Counted from the stretch's first letter, positions 15,499-31,800 are shown. The stretch is DNA of 64,000 bases from Nemania diffusa (GCA_038501195.1 JBBPUQ010000005.1:2170001-2234000); one strand, 5' to 3'. Notes: generated by a model not told the origin, from the sequence alone. Numbers and translations are program-made.

Positions 15499-18400
15499 TT
15501 AATTTAATATTAAAGCTTTTTTTTTTTATATAATAATTTTAATTTTAATATTAATTAATTTTTTGTTATTTTTTTTTATTATTTAATCGATTTATATATA
15601 TTTTTATTTATATAATTTATTTATTTATATTAATTAGTTTTTTTAATATTTAATTAAATATTTTTTTTATATTAATATTTATTAAGTTATTTTTATTATT
15701 AATTTAATATATTTTTATAATTTCATAATTTTTATATATTTTTTAAATTAATATAATATTAATTATAAGTTATTTTTTTTATATAATTTTTAATTTAATT
15801 AAATATTTATATAAAAATTTAAAATCGATTTTTATAACTAATAATATAATTAATAGTTTTATTATATAAATAATTTTTTAAAAAATTATATTAAATATAA
15901 TAATATAATTAAATTTATTAATTATATTATATAATTATTTATTAATATATTATATATAATTTATTTATATTTAATTAAATTTTAATAAATAATTTTATTT
16001 TTAATTATAAAAATATTTTTTATAAAACTTTTATTAATTAATATAATTATAAATTTAATTTAAAAATTTAAATTTTTATTATTTATAAATATTTTATTAA
16101 TAAAAATAAAAATTTTTATATAATTAAAATTTAAAAATAAATAATATAATTTTTATTATATATTATTAATTTATTATTATATTTATATATTTAATATTTT
16201 AATGTTATTTTTTAATAGTTTTTAAATTTATATATTAATTAATAAGTTATATAATATTTTTAATTAATATATTAATATAATATATATATTTTAAATTTAT
16301 TAAATAATATATTATTAAAAATAGTTTTTTATATAAAAATTAATAATATATAATTATTTGATTTATTTTTATTAAATTAAAAAAAAATCATATTTATTTA
16401 TTTAGATTTTATTTTTATTAAATTTAATAAAATATTTAAATATTAATTTTATTTTTAGTTTTATATAAAATAATAACTTAGTTTTTTTTTTATATAAAGA
16501 TTTTTTAAATATAATATTAAAAATATTATTTATTTAAAGTTTTATAATTATAAATTTATTAAATTATTTTTTAATATATAATAAATATAAATTATATTTA
16601 AATATTTTTATATTTAATTTTTAATAATAATATTTATAATAAATTTTATATTAATATAATTTTAATTTAATTAATTTATATAATAATTATATAATTTAAA
16701 ATATAATATTTATTAAATTTTAGTTTTTAGTTTTTTTAATAAATAGATATAAATTTTATAGTTTAATTTATTATATAATTATATATATATTTTAAAAATA
16801 TTTTATAATTTTATATATATATATTATAGTTTTAAATTAATAATAATTTTAAAACTATAATAAATTATTAATTTATATATTAAATTATTAATATTTATAT
16901 AAAAATTTAAACTTTATTATTATTTTTATAACTTTATATAATTTAATTATTTTATTTTTAACTTTTTATATAAATTTAATTTAAAAAATTTTTATTTAAT
17001 TATATTAATTTAAATTATATTATATAAATTAAAATATATTTTAAATTATTAATATATTTATTTTAATTATATTTAATTATTTAAAAAATATATTAAATAT
17101 AATAATTATATTATTTTATTTTAATTATATAATTAAAATATAATTATTAATTTTTTTTAATATAAAATATTAATTATTAATAAATATAAATAACTTTTTT
17201 AGTTTATTTTTATATTAAAGTTATAATTATTTAATAATTTAAAAAAAATTATATAAAAAGTTATTTTTTTTATATAATAAATTAAATATAATTTTTTATT
17301 AATAATATAATTTAATTTATATATAATAAAATTTAGTTAATTTATTTATTATATTAATTATAATATTATAATTTTTAATTATAAAAATTTTATATAATTT
17401 TATTTAGTTTTTATATTTTTTTTATATTATAATTTTATTTTAAAAAAATAAAAAAAATATTTTATATAATAATATTAATTTATTTTTAATTTATATAATT
17501 TAGTTAATATTAATTTTTATATAAATATTTTTTAATATTTTTATATTTTTTTATATAGTTTTTACTTTTTAAATAATTTTTAATAAAAAAAATAAATCGC
17601 TATTAATTTTAAAATAAACTTTAAAAATTAATAAAATAAATATAAAACTATTTAATTTAATTATATTATTTAAAACTTTTATAATTATTTATAATATTAT
17701 TTTTTTATTTATATAATAATTGATTTTTTTATATAAAATATTAAATATATAATAAAATAATATATATATTTATTTAATTTTTTTAATAATTTAATATATT
17801 TTAATAAATATTTTTTTATATAAAGTTTTAATTAGTTATATATTATTATAAAATTTTTTAAATAAAAGATTTATATTAAAATTATATATAATATAATTAA
17901 ATAACTTTTAATTTATTAAAATTTAATATTAATATAATATATTTTAAATATTATATATATTTAAAAACTTTAAAAATTTAGCTATTTAAAATAAAATATT
18001 TATATTAATTATATATAAAATTAATTATTTATTAATTTATATAATATTAATAATAATTTTATAATTAAAATTATATTTATTTTTTAATAAAAATTTAAAT
18101 TTTTTTAAAATTTAGTTATATAATTAATAATAATAATAAAATTTTTTAATTTTTTAAAATATTAAAATATTAATATTATTATATTTAATTTTATATAATA
18201 ATTTTATAAATTCTTTTATATAAAAATATTTAAATTAACAATATAATTTTTAAAATTTTTATTTTATAAAATAATTTATAGTTTTTAATTAGTTAATATT
18301 AAAAAATAAATATTTTTATTTTTATATAATTAATATTATTATATTATTTTATTATATAATTATATTTTATATATTATTAAAATAAATATATAATTAATTT

Positions 18401-20804
18401 ATATTTTATAATAATAATAAAAATAAAATTAATATATTTAAAATATAAAATTTAATTAATTTAATTAATATTAAAATTATTATAATATTTATAATTTTAA
18501 AACTTTTAATATTATTAAATCAAATTATTATATTATTTAAAATTTAGTTTATTTATATAAAAAAGTTTTTTTATATAAAAGTTTTAGTTTAAACTTTTTT
18601 AATAATTAAAATTTTAGCTATATTAATATTTTATAAAATATTTTAATATTTTATATTATATTAATTATTTAAATAAAAATTATTTAATATTAATATTTAA
18701 TTTTAAATATATATATATATTTTTTATTATATAATAAAAATATATTAAATTTATTAAAAATTAAACTGTTTTATTTTTAGTTTTAAATTTTAAATTGTTA
18801 TTAAATTTATTATTATATAAAAAGTTTTTATTATTTTTATAATTTAATATAAATATATTATATTTTTTATATAATAAAGTTTTTTATTTTAAAATATTAT
18901 ATATAATAAAATATTATTTTTTTATTTTTAATTTTTTTTATTAATTATAATTAATAAATTAATAATTAAGCTTTTTATAAATAAAACATTTTTTGTTATT
19001 TTTATTATTTTTATTATATAATTATTATAGTTTTTAATAAAAAATTTTTTTAAAGCTATAATTATATAATTATTTCAAATATTTAATATTATATTATTTA
19101 TTAATAAAATAAATATTTATTATATAATAATAGTTTATTTTTTAATTAAAAAAAATCTATAATATTATTTATAAATTAAAAAATAAAGCTTTATATATAA
19201 ATTTTTAATTAATTAAAATAAATTTAAGCTTAAATATATTAAAATATATTTATATAACTATTATATAAAATTATATTTTTTTATAATAGCTAAATTTTAA
19301 AATATATTATATAAATTAAAATTTATTAATTATAGTTTTTAATATTTTAAATATTATTTTTATTAAATTATTTTATTTTATTTATATAAAAATAATAATA
19401 ATTTAGTTAATTTAATATTAATTATAATTAATTATTATATTAAAATAATTATTAAATATTATATAAATTTTAATTTATTTATATATTAAATTAATATAAT
19501 TAAAATAATATTATTTAGCTTTTTTTTTAATATAAAAAAAAATATTATATAATATTATTTTTTAATAATTTTAAATTAATAATATATTAAAATAAAAATT
19601 CGAGTTTTATTATATAATATATTATATAATTTATTATTATAATTTTAATTAAACTATTATATTTTAATAAATATAATAAATTAAACTGTTTTAATTAAAT
19701 TATTATAAATAATTTAAATAAAAAAAATTTTATATAATCAATTTTTATATATAAATAAAAATATAAAATATATAATAAAAATTTTAAAAATAAATATAAA
19801 TTTTTAAATTTTTATTTATATAAAAAAAAAAAATATTTAATTATTCATATTAAATATTAAAATATATATTAATATTATTAATTTTAATATAATTAGTTAT
19901 AATATTAACAAATTTATTTATATAATAAAAAGTTCTAATATATTGATTAATATAAATATTAAAATTAATATTATTTATATAAATATATTATTATTTAATT
20001 TATTATTATTTTTATTTTTATATTTTTAAAAAATATAAATAAATTTATTATTATATATTATATTATATAATTAAATATTTAAATTATTTTTAATTATAAT
20101 ATTAAATTTTTGTTTAAATATATAATTAATATTTATAAATATAAATTTTATTTATTTATTAAAATTTATTATAAATATTTATATAAACTATTTTTTTTTA
20201 ATTTTTAATTATATATAGTTATATAAATATTATATAAAATATATTATTAATTTTATAAATTTTATAAAACTATTAAAATTAATAGTTATATTTTAATATT
20301 TTAAATCTGTTTTTTTTTTAAATTTTTATTTAAATATTACTATTTTTAGCTATATTTTTATATATAAAGTTATTTTTATTATATAAAGCTATTAAATTAT
20401 TATTTTAAATTTATTTAATTATTATAGCTATTATTATTATTACTGCTTTTATTGTTAATATTAATATAATTATAAAAAATAAAAAAATAAAAAAATAAAA
20501 ATTATAAAATAAATAAAATAATTAAAAAAATAAATATATAAAATAACTTATAGTTTTATTAATTTTTATATAAAAATTAATTAAATTATTATAAAAAAAA
20601 CTTTAATTTTTTAATAGTTAAGTTTTATTTATTTAATAATTAATTTAATATATTTTTAATTAATTAATAAAAATAGTAATATATTTTTTATATAAAAAAA
20701 AAAAAATATAATACAAAAGTTATTTTTAATAATAATTAATTTCTGCTTTTTTATTTTATTAATTTATAATTATATTTTATAATTATTAATTAATATTAAT
20801 AAAA

Positions 20805-21090
20805 CTTTATATATATATATATATAAAAAGATTTAAAATAATTTATAAAATTTAAATTTTATTTTTAAAATTTAAAGTTTTATATTAATTTATATATATA
20901 TTTTATAAAAAAAAATATAACTAAAAAAGTTATATATAAATTATTTATATATATATATATATAAAATTTATAAGTTTTATAAATTTTAATAAATTTTTAT
21001 ATTTTTTATTTATTTAATTATTTAATAAAAATTATAATTTAAGTTTTAATTATATATATTTAATATATATATATAAGTTTTATTAAATTA
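20805..21090 (+). repeat. Right LTR
   Basis: Collinear near-copy of 15205-15498. Differences are mostly single T/C or A/G transitions (ataactaaa against ataattaaa, tataagttt against tataaattt), as expected if the two LTRs lost different C and G positions independently. Confidence 0.65.
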
Positions 21091-22899
21091 TATTAATAAT
21101 TATAATTATATAATATTTGTTTTATTAATAAATTAATTAAATAATTTATAAATAAATATTATAATTAATATTAAATTAATTATAATATAAATATAATAAT
21201 TAATTAATATAATAATTATATAAATATATTTATATATATTTAAATTTAAAATTATTTTAATTATTTAAAAAGTTTATATAGAAAATATTATTATTTTTAT
21301 TTTTATATAATATTATAATTTTGATTTAATTAAAAATTTATTTATTATTATATATTAAATATATATAATAATTTAAAATTTTTATATAAAAACTTTAAAT
21401 ATAAAAAAATTATTTTAATTAAATTAATATAATTTAAAGTTTTTATTTTTATATTTATTAAATATTTTAAATTAAATATATATTATATAATTATATAAAT
21501 ATTTTATTTTAAATAATAAAAAATTTAAAATATATTATATTAATATTAAATTTTTTTTTTTATAATATATATTTACTTAAAATATTATATTTAAAAATAA
21601 TTATTAAAATATAATATATTATTTATAAAATTATATAAATTTATATATAATTTTATTATATATTAAAAACTTTATATAAAAATATTAAATAATTATTTAT
21701 TTAATTAAAAATTATATTTATTTTAAAATATTAAAAATTAATTTTTTTTATATATTTTTAAAAAATTTAAATTATTATAATTATTTTAGAATTTTTTTTA
21801 TAAATTATAACTTTATTTAAAATTATAGAATATAATTTTAAAATTTTAAATTTATAAAAATAAAATCTTTTAATTAAATTATATAAAATATTATAAAAAT
21901 AATAATAAAATAAAATAATTTATATTTATTACATTTTAATAAAATTTTAATAAATTTAATATTTTAATTTTTTTTATTATATTAGCTGTTTTAAATAAAA
22001 AATTATATTATTTATATTAATATATAATAAAAAAAAAATTTTTTTGTTAATAATAAATATTTTATTATATAAATTTAAAAATACTTTTATAATTTATTAA
22101 TTTTATTAAAAAATTATATATTAAATTAATATTAATTATTATATAATTATTAATAAATTAATTATAATAATATTATATTTTAATAAAATATTAATAAATT
22201 AATAAAAATAATTATATAATTATAACTATTTAATTTTAAAAAATAAATATATAATAATATAAATAAATTATTTTTAAAGAAATATTTTAATAAACTTTTT
22301 ATTATTTATTTAATTTTTTGCTATTAAAATTAAATTTAATTATTTCGTTATAATTTTATTATTTATTTAAATAATAAATTTTAATAAATTTATAATTAAA
22401 ATTTTAAAATAATAATATTTTAAATATTATATTTAAATAATATTTATTAATAATAATTAAATTATTATTTTATATAAAAATAAATTAAATATTTATATTA
22501 TATTATTATATTAAATATAAATATTATATAATTTATTAATTATTATATAAATTAAAAAATTATAAAAAATTATAAAAACTTTTATATTTATTTATTAAAT
22601 ATATAATAATAATATTAATATTAAAATTTAAATTAAATTTATATTTATATTAATTAATAACAACTATATAAATAATATATTATTAATTATAAATAAAATT
22701 AATAATATTAATAAATTTTATTAAATTTATTTATTTTTTATAATTTTTATATATAATTATTAAAATATATATTTATAAAATAAAATAAATTATTAATTTA
22801 ATATTAAAATTTTTTAATATAATTATTTAAATTATAATATAAAATAATATTTTATAAATTTATATATATTAATAATATTATATAAATTATTATATAATT

Positions 22900-25520
22900 A
22901 ATATTTATATTGTAATTAATTTTTTAAATATTTAATATAAATTTATTTTTATTGTTAATATTTTATAATTTTATATTTTTTAAAATAATATAATATTAAT
23001 TTTAAATAATTTTTTTAATATTGTTTTTAATTTAATTTAATATTTATATATAAATTAAAATTTTAAATATATTATTAATAATATAATTAATAGTTTTAAT
23101 ATATAAATAGTTTTTTATAAAATTATATTATTAATTTATTAATATATTTATATATTTAATATTTTAATATTTTATTTAAAATTTATTAAATATTAATAAT
23201 AATTATTAAATTATATAGTATTTTTAATTATAATTTAAAAATAATATATTATAAAAAAAAAGGTTTTATATAATAATTAATTTTTTATAAAAAAAAAAAA
23301 ACTTTTATTTATTTATTAAAATATTTAAATATTAATATTATTTAATATATTTAAAAATAAAAATTAAATTATTATTAATTTATAATTTTATAATTATAAA
23401 TTTATTAAAATTATTTTTAATATATATTAAATATTAAATATATATAAATATTTTTATATTTTAATTTATTATAATAATATTTATAATATATATTAAATTA
23501 ATATATTTTTAATTTTATTAATATATATAATAATTATATTATTTTAAATAAATTATTTAATTAATATTAAAATTTAATATAATCATAATAGTAATATTAA
23601 ATTAAATTATTAATATTTATATTAAATTTAAAATTTTATTATTATTTTTATAATTTTATATAATTAAAATTTAATTATTATTTTTTAATAAATATAAATA
23701 GTTTTTTTTAATTTAGTTTTATATTAAAGTTATAATTATTTAATATTTTAAACTTTTTTATATACATTTATTTTTTTATATAATAAATTAATTATAATAT
23801 TATATTTTTTAATTATAAAAACTTTATTTATTTTAAATTTATTTAATTTAATTAATATTAATTTTTATATAAATATTATTAAATATTTTTAAATAAAAAA
23901 ATTTATTATAATTAATTATAAAAATTATTTTAAAAATTAATAAATTAAATATAATATTATTTAATTTAATATTATTATTTAAAAATTTTATAAATGTTTA
24001 TATTATTTTTTTTTATATATAATAATATATTATTATAAAATTTATATTAAAGTTATATATAATATAATTAAATAGTTTTTAAAATATTAAATTTTAATAA
24101 TAATATAATATATTTTAAATAATATTTATAAAAAAAAACTTTATAAAATTAATTATTAAATATAAAATATTAATTTTAAATATTTAATTATTTATAATAA
24201 TTTTATAATTTTTTATTTTATAAAATAACTTTTAATTTTTAATTAATTAATATTAAAATAATTAAATAATAAATTTATATTTTATAATAATTATTTAAAT
24301 AAAATTTAATTAATTTAATTATAATTAAAATAATTATTATTTAAATATATTTTATTTATATTAAAATAAATATATATAAAATTTTAATTTTAATTATATG
24401 TTATAATATATTAATTATTTTTTAAAAATATTATAAAATATTAATATTTAATTTTATATATATATATATTATTTATAATAAAAATATAATTAATATATTA
24501 AAATATTATTTTTTTTTATTTTTTATTTTATTGTTTAATTTATTATTTAATTTATTATTTTATAATAAATTTATTTTATTTTTAATTTTAAAAAATTTTT
24601 TATTAAATATTTATACTATAATTTATAAATTAAAAAATAATATATTAATTATAAATTTTTAATTAATTAAAAAAATTTTAAATTAAAATATATTAAAATA
24701 AAATTATATAATAATTAAATTATTTAATATATATTATATAAATTATAATTTATTAATTAAAAATTTAAAAATTTTAAATATTATTTTTATTAAATTGTTT
24801 TTTTATTTAAATAAATATAAAAATAATTTAATTTATATAATATTAATTATAATTAATTATTTAAATTAAATATTTATTAAATATTATATAAACTTTATTT
24901 TATTTAATTTATAATTTAAATAAATATTATATTATAATATTTTTAATATTTTTTAATTAATAATATATTAAAATAAAAGTTTATAATTTTTATTAATATA
25001 ATATATTTTTATAAATTTAATATATTTAAATATTTAAATATTATTAATTATAATATTATTATTTTTTTATATATAATTATTTATTTTTATATATATATTA
25101 TTTAATTTTAAATATATTTATAAATTATTTATTTTTAATTTTTAATTTTATAATATTTTTAATATATTAATAATATTAATAATAATATTTTAAATTAATT
25201 TAATTATATTTTTATAATTAAATTTATTTTTATTATATAAAGTTATTAATTTATTAATTTATATTTATTATTATTATTTTAAATATAAATAATAATAAAT
25301 ATAAAAATAATTAAAATAATTAAAATAATAACTTAATAATATATTATAAAAATTATTTTTAATTATAATTAATTTTTAATATATATATAATTATTAATTA
25401 ATATTAATAAAATATTATATATATATATATATATAATTTATAAATTTTATAAATATTAATAAATTATATTATATTTTTTTTATTAAAATTATTATATTTT
25501 ATATATTATATATTATATAT
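22900..25520 (+). mobile_element. Second, deleted copy of the LTR element
   Basis: This follows 15.8-20.8 kb in the same order but is about half as long. Matches include aatataattaatagtttt (about 23085 against 15845), aaagttataattatttaata (23728 against 17218), attaatttttatataaatat (about 23858 against 17508), and the pre-LTR motif near 25340. An LTR-like (TA)n and aaattttataaat remnant lies at about 25404-25520. It seems to have several internal deletions and more decay. Confidence 0.45.
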
Positions 25521-27943
25521 ATTTTAAAAAAATTTAAAAATTATATAATTAATAATTATTATAATATTATTTTTAAAAAATATAAATATTATAAAATAAT
25601 TAAAATTAATAAATAATTAAATTAATATTATTATATTATTATTTTTTAATTTAATTTATATAAATATATTTAAATATATATAATTAAAGTTTTATTAATA
25701 TATATAAATAAAATTTATATATTTATATATTAATATAAAAAATAAAAAATTAAATATATATTTAAATTTTATAAATTATTTTAATTATTTATATATATAA
25801 TTTTAATAATAATTATATATATTAAAAACTTTAAAATATAAACTTAATAATAATATTATATAATTAAATAATATAAAAATATTTATTAATTAATAAAAAA
25901 TTATAAATAAATTTATAAAATTATTATAAAAACAATATAAAAAAATATAAATATTTTAATATTTTGAAAGATTAAATTGTTTTATTATTAATATTAATTA
26001 TAAAATTAATATAAATATTTTATTAATATATAAAACTTAAAATCAAATTTAATTTTAAATTTATATTTTATATTAAAAAAAATTAATTATAAAAATAAAT
26101 TAATTAATTTATTATATTAAATAATTTTATATATTTTTTAAAATTAATAATATTTTATTTATAAATAAATTAATATATATAAAATAATAATAATATTATA
26201 AAATATTAATAAATTAAAATTTTAAAATAAATATTTTAAATTTATTTATTATTAATAAATAATAATATTATAATAATAAAACTTTATTTAAATTTAAAAT
26301 ATTATAAAAAGAAAATATTAATAATATAATTTAATTTTTATATAATAAAATTAATATATTTATTATATTTAAAATTATTTATTTATATATATTATTTAAA
26401 ATATTATTAAAATAATAATTATATTTTTATTTATATTAAATATAAATATATATTATAATATTATTATATTAATTATAATTTATTAATTAATTTATTTATA
26501 TTATATTTTAATATTTTTAATTTTTATTATATAAATAATTTTTTATAATATTATATTAATTATATTTTATAATTAATTTTTATTTTATTTTATTTTTATA
26601 AATATTAATATTTATAATTATTAATATATTTTATTTAAAAAATTAAAAATTTAATAATTTAATTTTTTATATTAATATATAATTTAAAATATAAATTAAA
26701 TTATTATTTTTTTATATTATAAAGTTATTATAACTTTATAATAATAATATAATTAAATTAATATATTATATTAATTATAATTTTTTATAATATTTAATAT
26801 AAAATATAATTTAAACTTTAATATTATAAATAATAAATTATAAAATTTAATTATTTAATTTAAAATATTTATAATTATTTATTAAATTATATTTATTAAA
26901 ATTAAATTAAATTAAACTTTAAAAATTAAATGATTTAAAATAAAATATTTATATATAAAAATAATTATTTAATAATTTATTTATTATTAATTATAATTTA
27001 TAAATTAAATTATATTTAATTTTTATATTAAATTTAAAACATTTAAATAATTAAATTAATAATTAAAATTTTTAAACTTTTTTTATAATATATTATTATA
27101 TTTTATTATAATAATAAAAATAAAATAAATATATTTAATATATAAATTTTAATTAATTTAATTATAATATAAATTATTTTAATTATAAAATTAATATTTT
27201 ATAAATATTATTATTATATTAAAACTTTTAATTATTTCTTTAATTTAAAATAAATATATTATATTTTTTATAAAATATATTTATTTATTTTATAATATAT
27301 AATTAAATATTAATTTTATATTTATATTTTGTTTTTTATATAAATATTTGTTTATTTTTTTTAAATAATTAATATAGTTTTAAATAAAAGCTTTTTTTTA
27401 AAAAAATTTATATTTATTTAATAATAAACTAAATATTAATTTATAATAATTATTTATTTATAATATAAAACATTAAAATATAAATATATTAAAATATATT
27501 TATATAATGTTTATATAAAATAATATTTTTTAATAAATAATTACTTTTAAAATATATTATTAAAAATAAAAATTATTTATTATATTTTATAATATTTTTA
27601 AAATTAGTTTTTTTTAAAAATATATTTATAATATTTTTATTTTAAATAAATATAATTTAATAATTTTATTAATTTATATTTATATATTTATAATTATAAT
27701 ATTAAATAAATAATATATATTTAAAATTTTAATTAATTATTTATATTTATATATATTATTAATTTATATTAAAAATATTTTAAAACTATTATATTTTTAT
27801 AATAATTATAATAATATATTTGTTATATTTAATTTTTAATTAAAATTATTTAAATTTTTTTAAATTTAAATATTATTAATTTATTTTTATAAAATTTATT
27901 ATATATAACAAAATTTATAAAAAAACTTATTAATATTAAATAT

Positions 27944-27969
27944 ATTTATTATTTATTATTTATTATTTA

Positions 27970-28020
<51 letters not shown>

Positions 28021-28603
28021 TATTTATTATATTTATTTATTATTTATTATTTATTATTTATTATTTATTATTTATTATTTATTATTTATTATTTATTATT
28101 TATTATTTATTATTTATTATTTATTATTTATTATTTATTATTTATTATTTATTATTTATTATTTATTATTTATTATTTATTATTTATTATTTATTATTTA
28201 TTATTTATTATTTATTATTTATTATTTATTATTTATTATTTATTATTTATTATTTATTATTTATTATTTATTATTTATTATTTATTATTTATTATTTATT
28301 ATTATTATTATATTTATTATTTATTATTTATTATTATTTATTATTTATTATTTATTATTATTTATTTATTATTATTATTATTATTATTTATTATTTATTA
28401 TTATTATTATTTATTTATTATATTTATTTATTATTATTTATTTATTATTATTATTTTTATTATTATTATATTTATTATTATTTATTATTTATTATTATTA
28501 TATTTATTATTATTTATTAATTATTATTATTTATTTATTATTATTATATTTATTATTATTTATTTATTATTATTTATTTATTATATTTATTTATTATTTA
28601 TTA
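27944..28603. repeat. (TTTATTA)n heptanucleotide minisatellite
   Basis: About 660 bp. The part from about 28025 to 28290 is a near-perfect 7-bp repeat. The left side contains a pure (TTA)n run near 27977-28020 and the right third breaks down into mixed TTA and TTTA units. The unit is not the usual fungal telomere hexamer. Confidence 0.9.
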
Positions 28604-28859
28604 ATATTTAATATTATTTTAAAATTTTTTAATAAAATTTTAATAAATTTATTTTTAAAAAAACAATAAAAATGTTTTATTAAAATTATTACTAAAGTAA
28701 TTAATATATAATAATATATATTTAATATTTACAAGTTTAATTTTATAAAATTTATAAATTAAACATAAAATATAGTTAAAATAATTTAAAAATAAAAAAA
28801 TATATTATAATTTTAAAACTTTATATTAAAAAGTTTTAATTATTAAATAAATATATTGC

Positions 28860-31800
28860 TACGAACTTTATATTTTAACTTTTGTTTTTATTAATAAAAC
28901 ATCTATTTATTTCGTAGTTTTTTTTGCTGCTTGTTTTTTATTTGAAATATTATTAAAGCATTTACAATTAAAGTTGTATATACTAGTTGCAAATATATTT
29001 AATATATTTAAAGCTTTTTATAGTAGTAGCAGTTTATTTAAACTATTAGATTTTTAATTAAATAAACTACAAGCTTTTTTATTTATTATTTTTTTTTAAT
29101 AGTTTAATTTAATCAAGCTTGATTTACTATAATTATTTATAACAAGCGGAGCTATAGCTGCTTTAAAGTAGCTTATGTAAGTTCTAATAAAATCAAATTT
29201 ACTAATGTTTGTTTTATTATATATCGGTTTAAATATTAGTATTAGAAATAAATTATATATTAGCTTTATAATAATTTTATATTAACAATTACATTTATAT
29301 TTATAAGTTTAATTAATTATACTTTTTTTAATTTATAACTTGTTTACATACTTTTGTTTAATTTAAGTTTTATTATTTGCAACTGTTTTAATTGCAATTA
29401 AAACTGTTATATTTGTTTTTTTGTTTTTTAATTTGCAACTAGTTAATTTTAAAATATTTAAAACTAGTTGAGTTTTTTAAGCTTTTTTTAAATTTTTATT
29501 TTTTTTATTGCAAATATAAAATATTATATTAATATTAATTGTTAAACTATTGTTAATTTTAACTTTGTAATATTTAATAATATTATTTAAAATAAAAAAT
29601 ATATAAGTATTAATAAATAAAATATTTGTTAATATACTATTTTTTAAAATAATTTATTTAAAAAAGCTTATATTTACTTTTATATAGTTTTTATATACTT
29701 AGTTTACAATAGTAAAAAAAGCAAAAACTTAATTAATAAAGCTTATATAATTATTATATAAATTATATATATATATATCAATTGGATTAAAACTGTAAAT
29801 ATGTTCGATTTTATTAATATGATTGATATAGCTAATATTACTGCAAATATATACTGCTATAATTAACTAAAATATAAACAAAACTTTTTTAATTATAAAA
29901 TTTTAATTTAAAATAATTTCATATATATTTTGATTTTTTACAGTTTATATATTTTGCAAAACTAATAAAAAAAACAATAATAAACTAAAGCATTAAAGTA
30001 ATACAAATAAAACAAAAAAAGAAATAAATAACAATATATTAAATAACAGTAAAAAATTAATTAATAAAAACAAAGTAAATAAAAGTTAAACTAGAAATAT
30101 AACAATAAACAATAAAGCTTGCTAAAATTGTTGCAACAAAAAAAGTAAAAACATAATAACTTCTATTAAAAACAAATATTAATTATATATATAAACTTTC
30201 TAGCGTAAATTTTGTTTGTATACTGTTAAATATAAACGGTTTATTATAAAGTAGCGCTTATTACACATTGTATAAAACAACAAATACAAATAATAAACAA
30301 AAAAAAATAATAAATAATAGTAGCAAATAAATATAAAATATAATAGTTAAAAAAATACAAAAACAATATAACTAAAACAAACTTAATTAAATTAAAATAA
30401 TATTATATTTTATAGTTTAAGTTTAATTATATAAAAAGTTAAATATATTTTATAATATTTATATATATAAAATTTTATATTTTTTTAGTTTATTTAATTT
30501 TATATTATTAAACTTTTTAGTTATTAAATATAATAATTTAATTATAAACAGTTTAAAGTTTTAATATATTATTTATTTTTTTATTATTTATTTATTTTTT
30601 TTTTTATTATTAATATATTTATATTACTTTTTTATAACATATATAGCTTTAGTTTATATTTTGATTTTTTTTTAATTTAACTAAACTAAACTTTTAATTT
30701 TTATAAACTTGCTATTTTTGCTATTTCTATTGTAAATTTAGCAAAAATTCCTAAAAACTTTAACTTTTTTTTTTTTTTTATATTTTTTAGTTTTATATTA
30801 ATTAGCAAATATTTACTTATATTTAATTTATTAAAATTAAAACTTACTAATACAAAACAAATATTTTTTGTTTTATTTAAAGTAATAGCAGTTTATATAA
30901 ATACTTTTAAAATTTATACTATTTATAACAACATACTGCTTTATTAAACTATTATGATTTTTTTACTAATATATATAATATATTACTTTTGTTTTAGTTT
31001 TATTAAATATATATAGTATAATAGCAGTTATATATTTAATCCGATTAATTTTTTATTTTATATTTTTTAGTTCTTTATTTTTATAAATTGTAATAAAGTT
31101 AATTAAACGTTAAATAACTTATAACAAATTATATTAGCTTAATATAATATAATATATACTAAAAAATTATATTTTAAATTTGTTTAAAATATAGTAAACT
31201 TTGTTGTAAAAAAACTAAAAAAACGCTTTAATAATCTAAATAGTTTTAATTATAAAAATGTTATAGTTTTTAAAATAGTTAAAAATAACTAACAAATATT
31301 GCTAATTATATTAAATAGTATTAATTAAAAAAAAAAACATAATAATAACTAAAGCAAAAAATTAATAATATATAAATAATAAAAAAAAAATAAATAAAAT
31401 AAAATGTAACAAAAGTATATAAAAAAAGATTTTTATAAAATATAAAAAAGTTAAAAAGTATAAAAAACAAAAATAAATAGTTTAAATATTAACAAATTAA
31501 TAAATAAAAAGTTATATTAATTAGCTAATATTTAAATTAATTATATATTTTAACGTTGTTTTATATATTTTTATATTTTTATAAGCTTTAATAATATTAT
31601 ACTATTAACTATATATTTAATTAAGTTTGATTTTAATAAACTGCTTATATATTTTATACAATATAATTAAAATTATTATAATTTTATATAGCAAAAAAAA
31701 AACAATATATTAAAAATTAAAAAATAAAATATACTACTTAATAATATTATTTTTACTTTAATTAACTATGTTTTAATTTTTTAAATGTTTTATTATATAA

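Larger units (their letters stand above)
15205..21090 (+). mobile_element. RIP-ghost LTR retrotransposon (about 5.9 kb)
   Basis: Two direct repeats of about 290 bp flank an internal region of about 5.3 kb, the layout of a Ty1/copia or Ty3 LTR retrotransposon. No reading frame survives, so neither superfamily nor strand can be fixed; plus is nominal. A second, shorter relative of the internal region lies at 22.9-25.5 kb and a third at 3.6-4.5 kb. That copy number fits an element duplicated before RIP. The call rests on architecture only. Confidence 0.6.

Noticed and set aside
27944..28603. Degenerate telomere repeat
   Set aside because: The unit is 7 bp (TTTATTA). A RIP-mutated TTAGGG array would keep a 6-bp period, so this is not a relic telomere.
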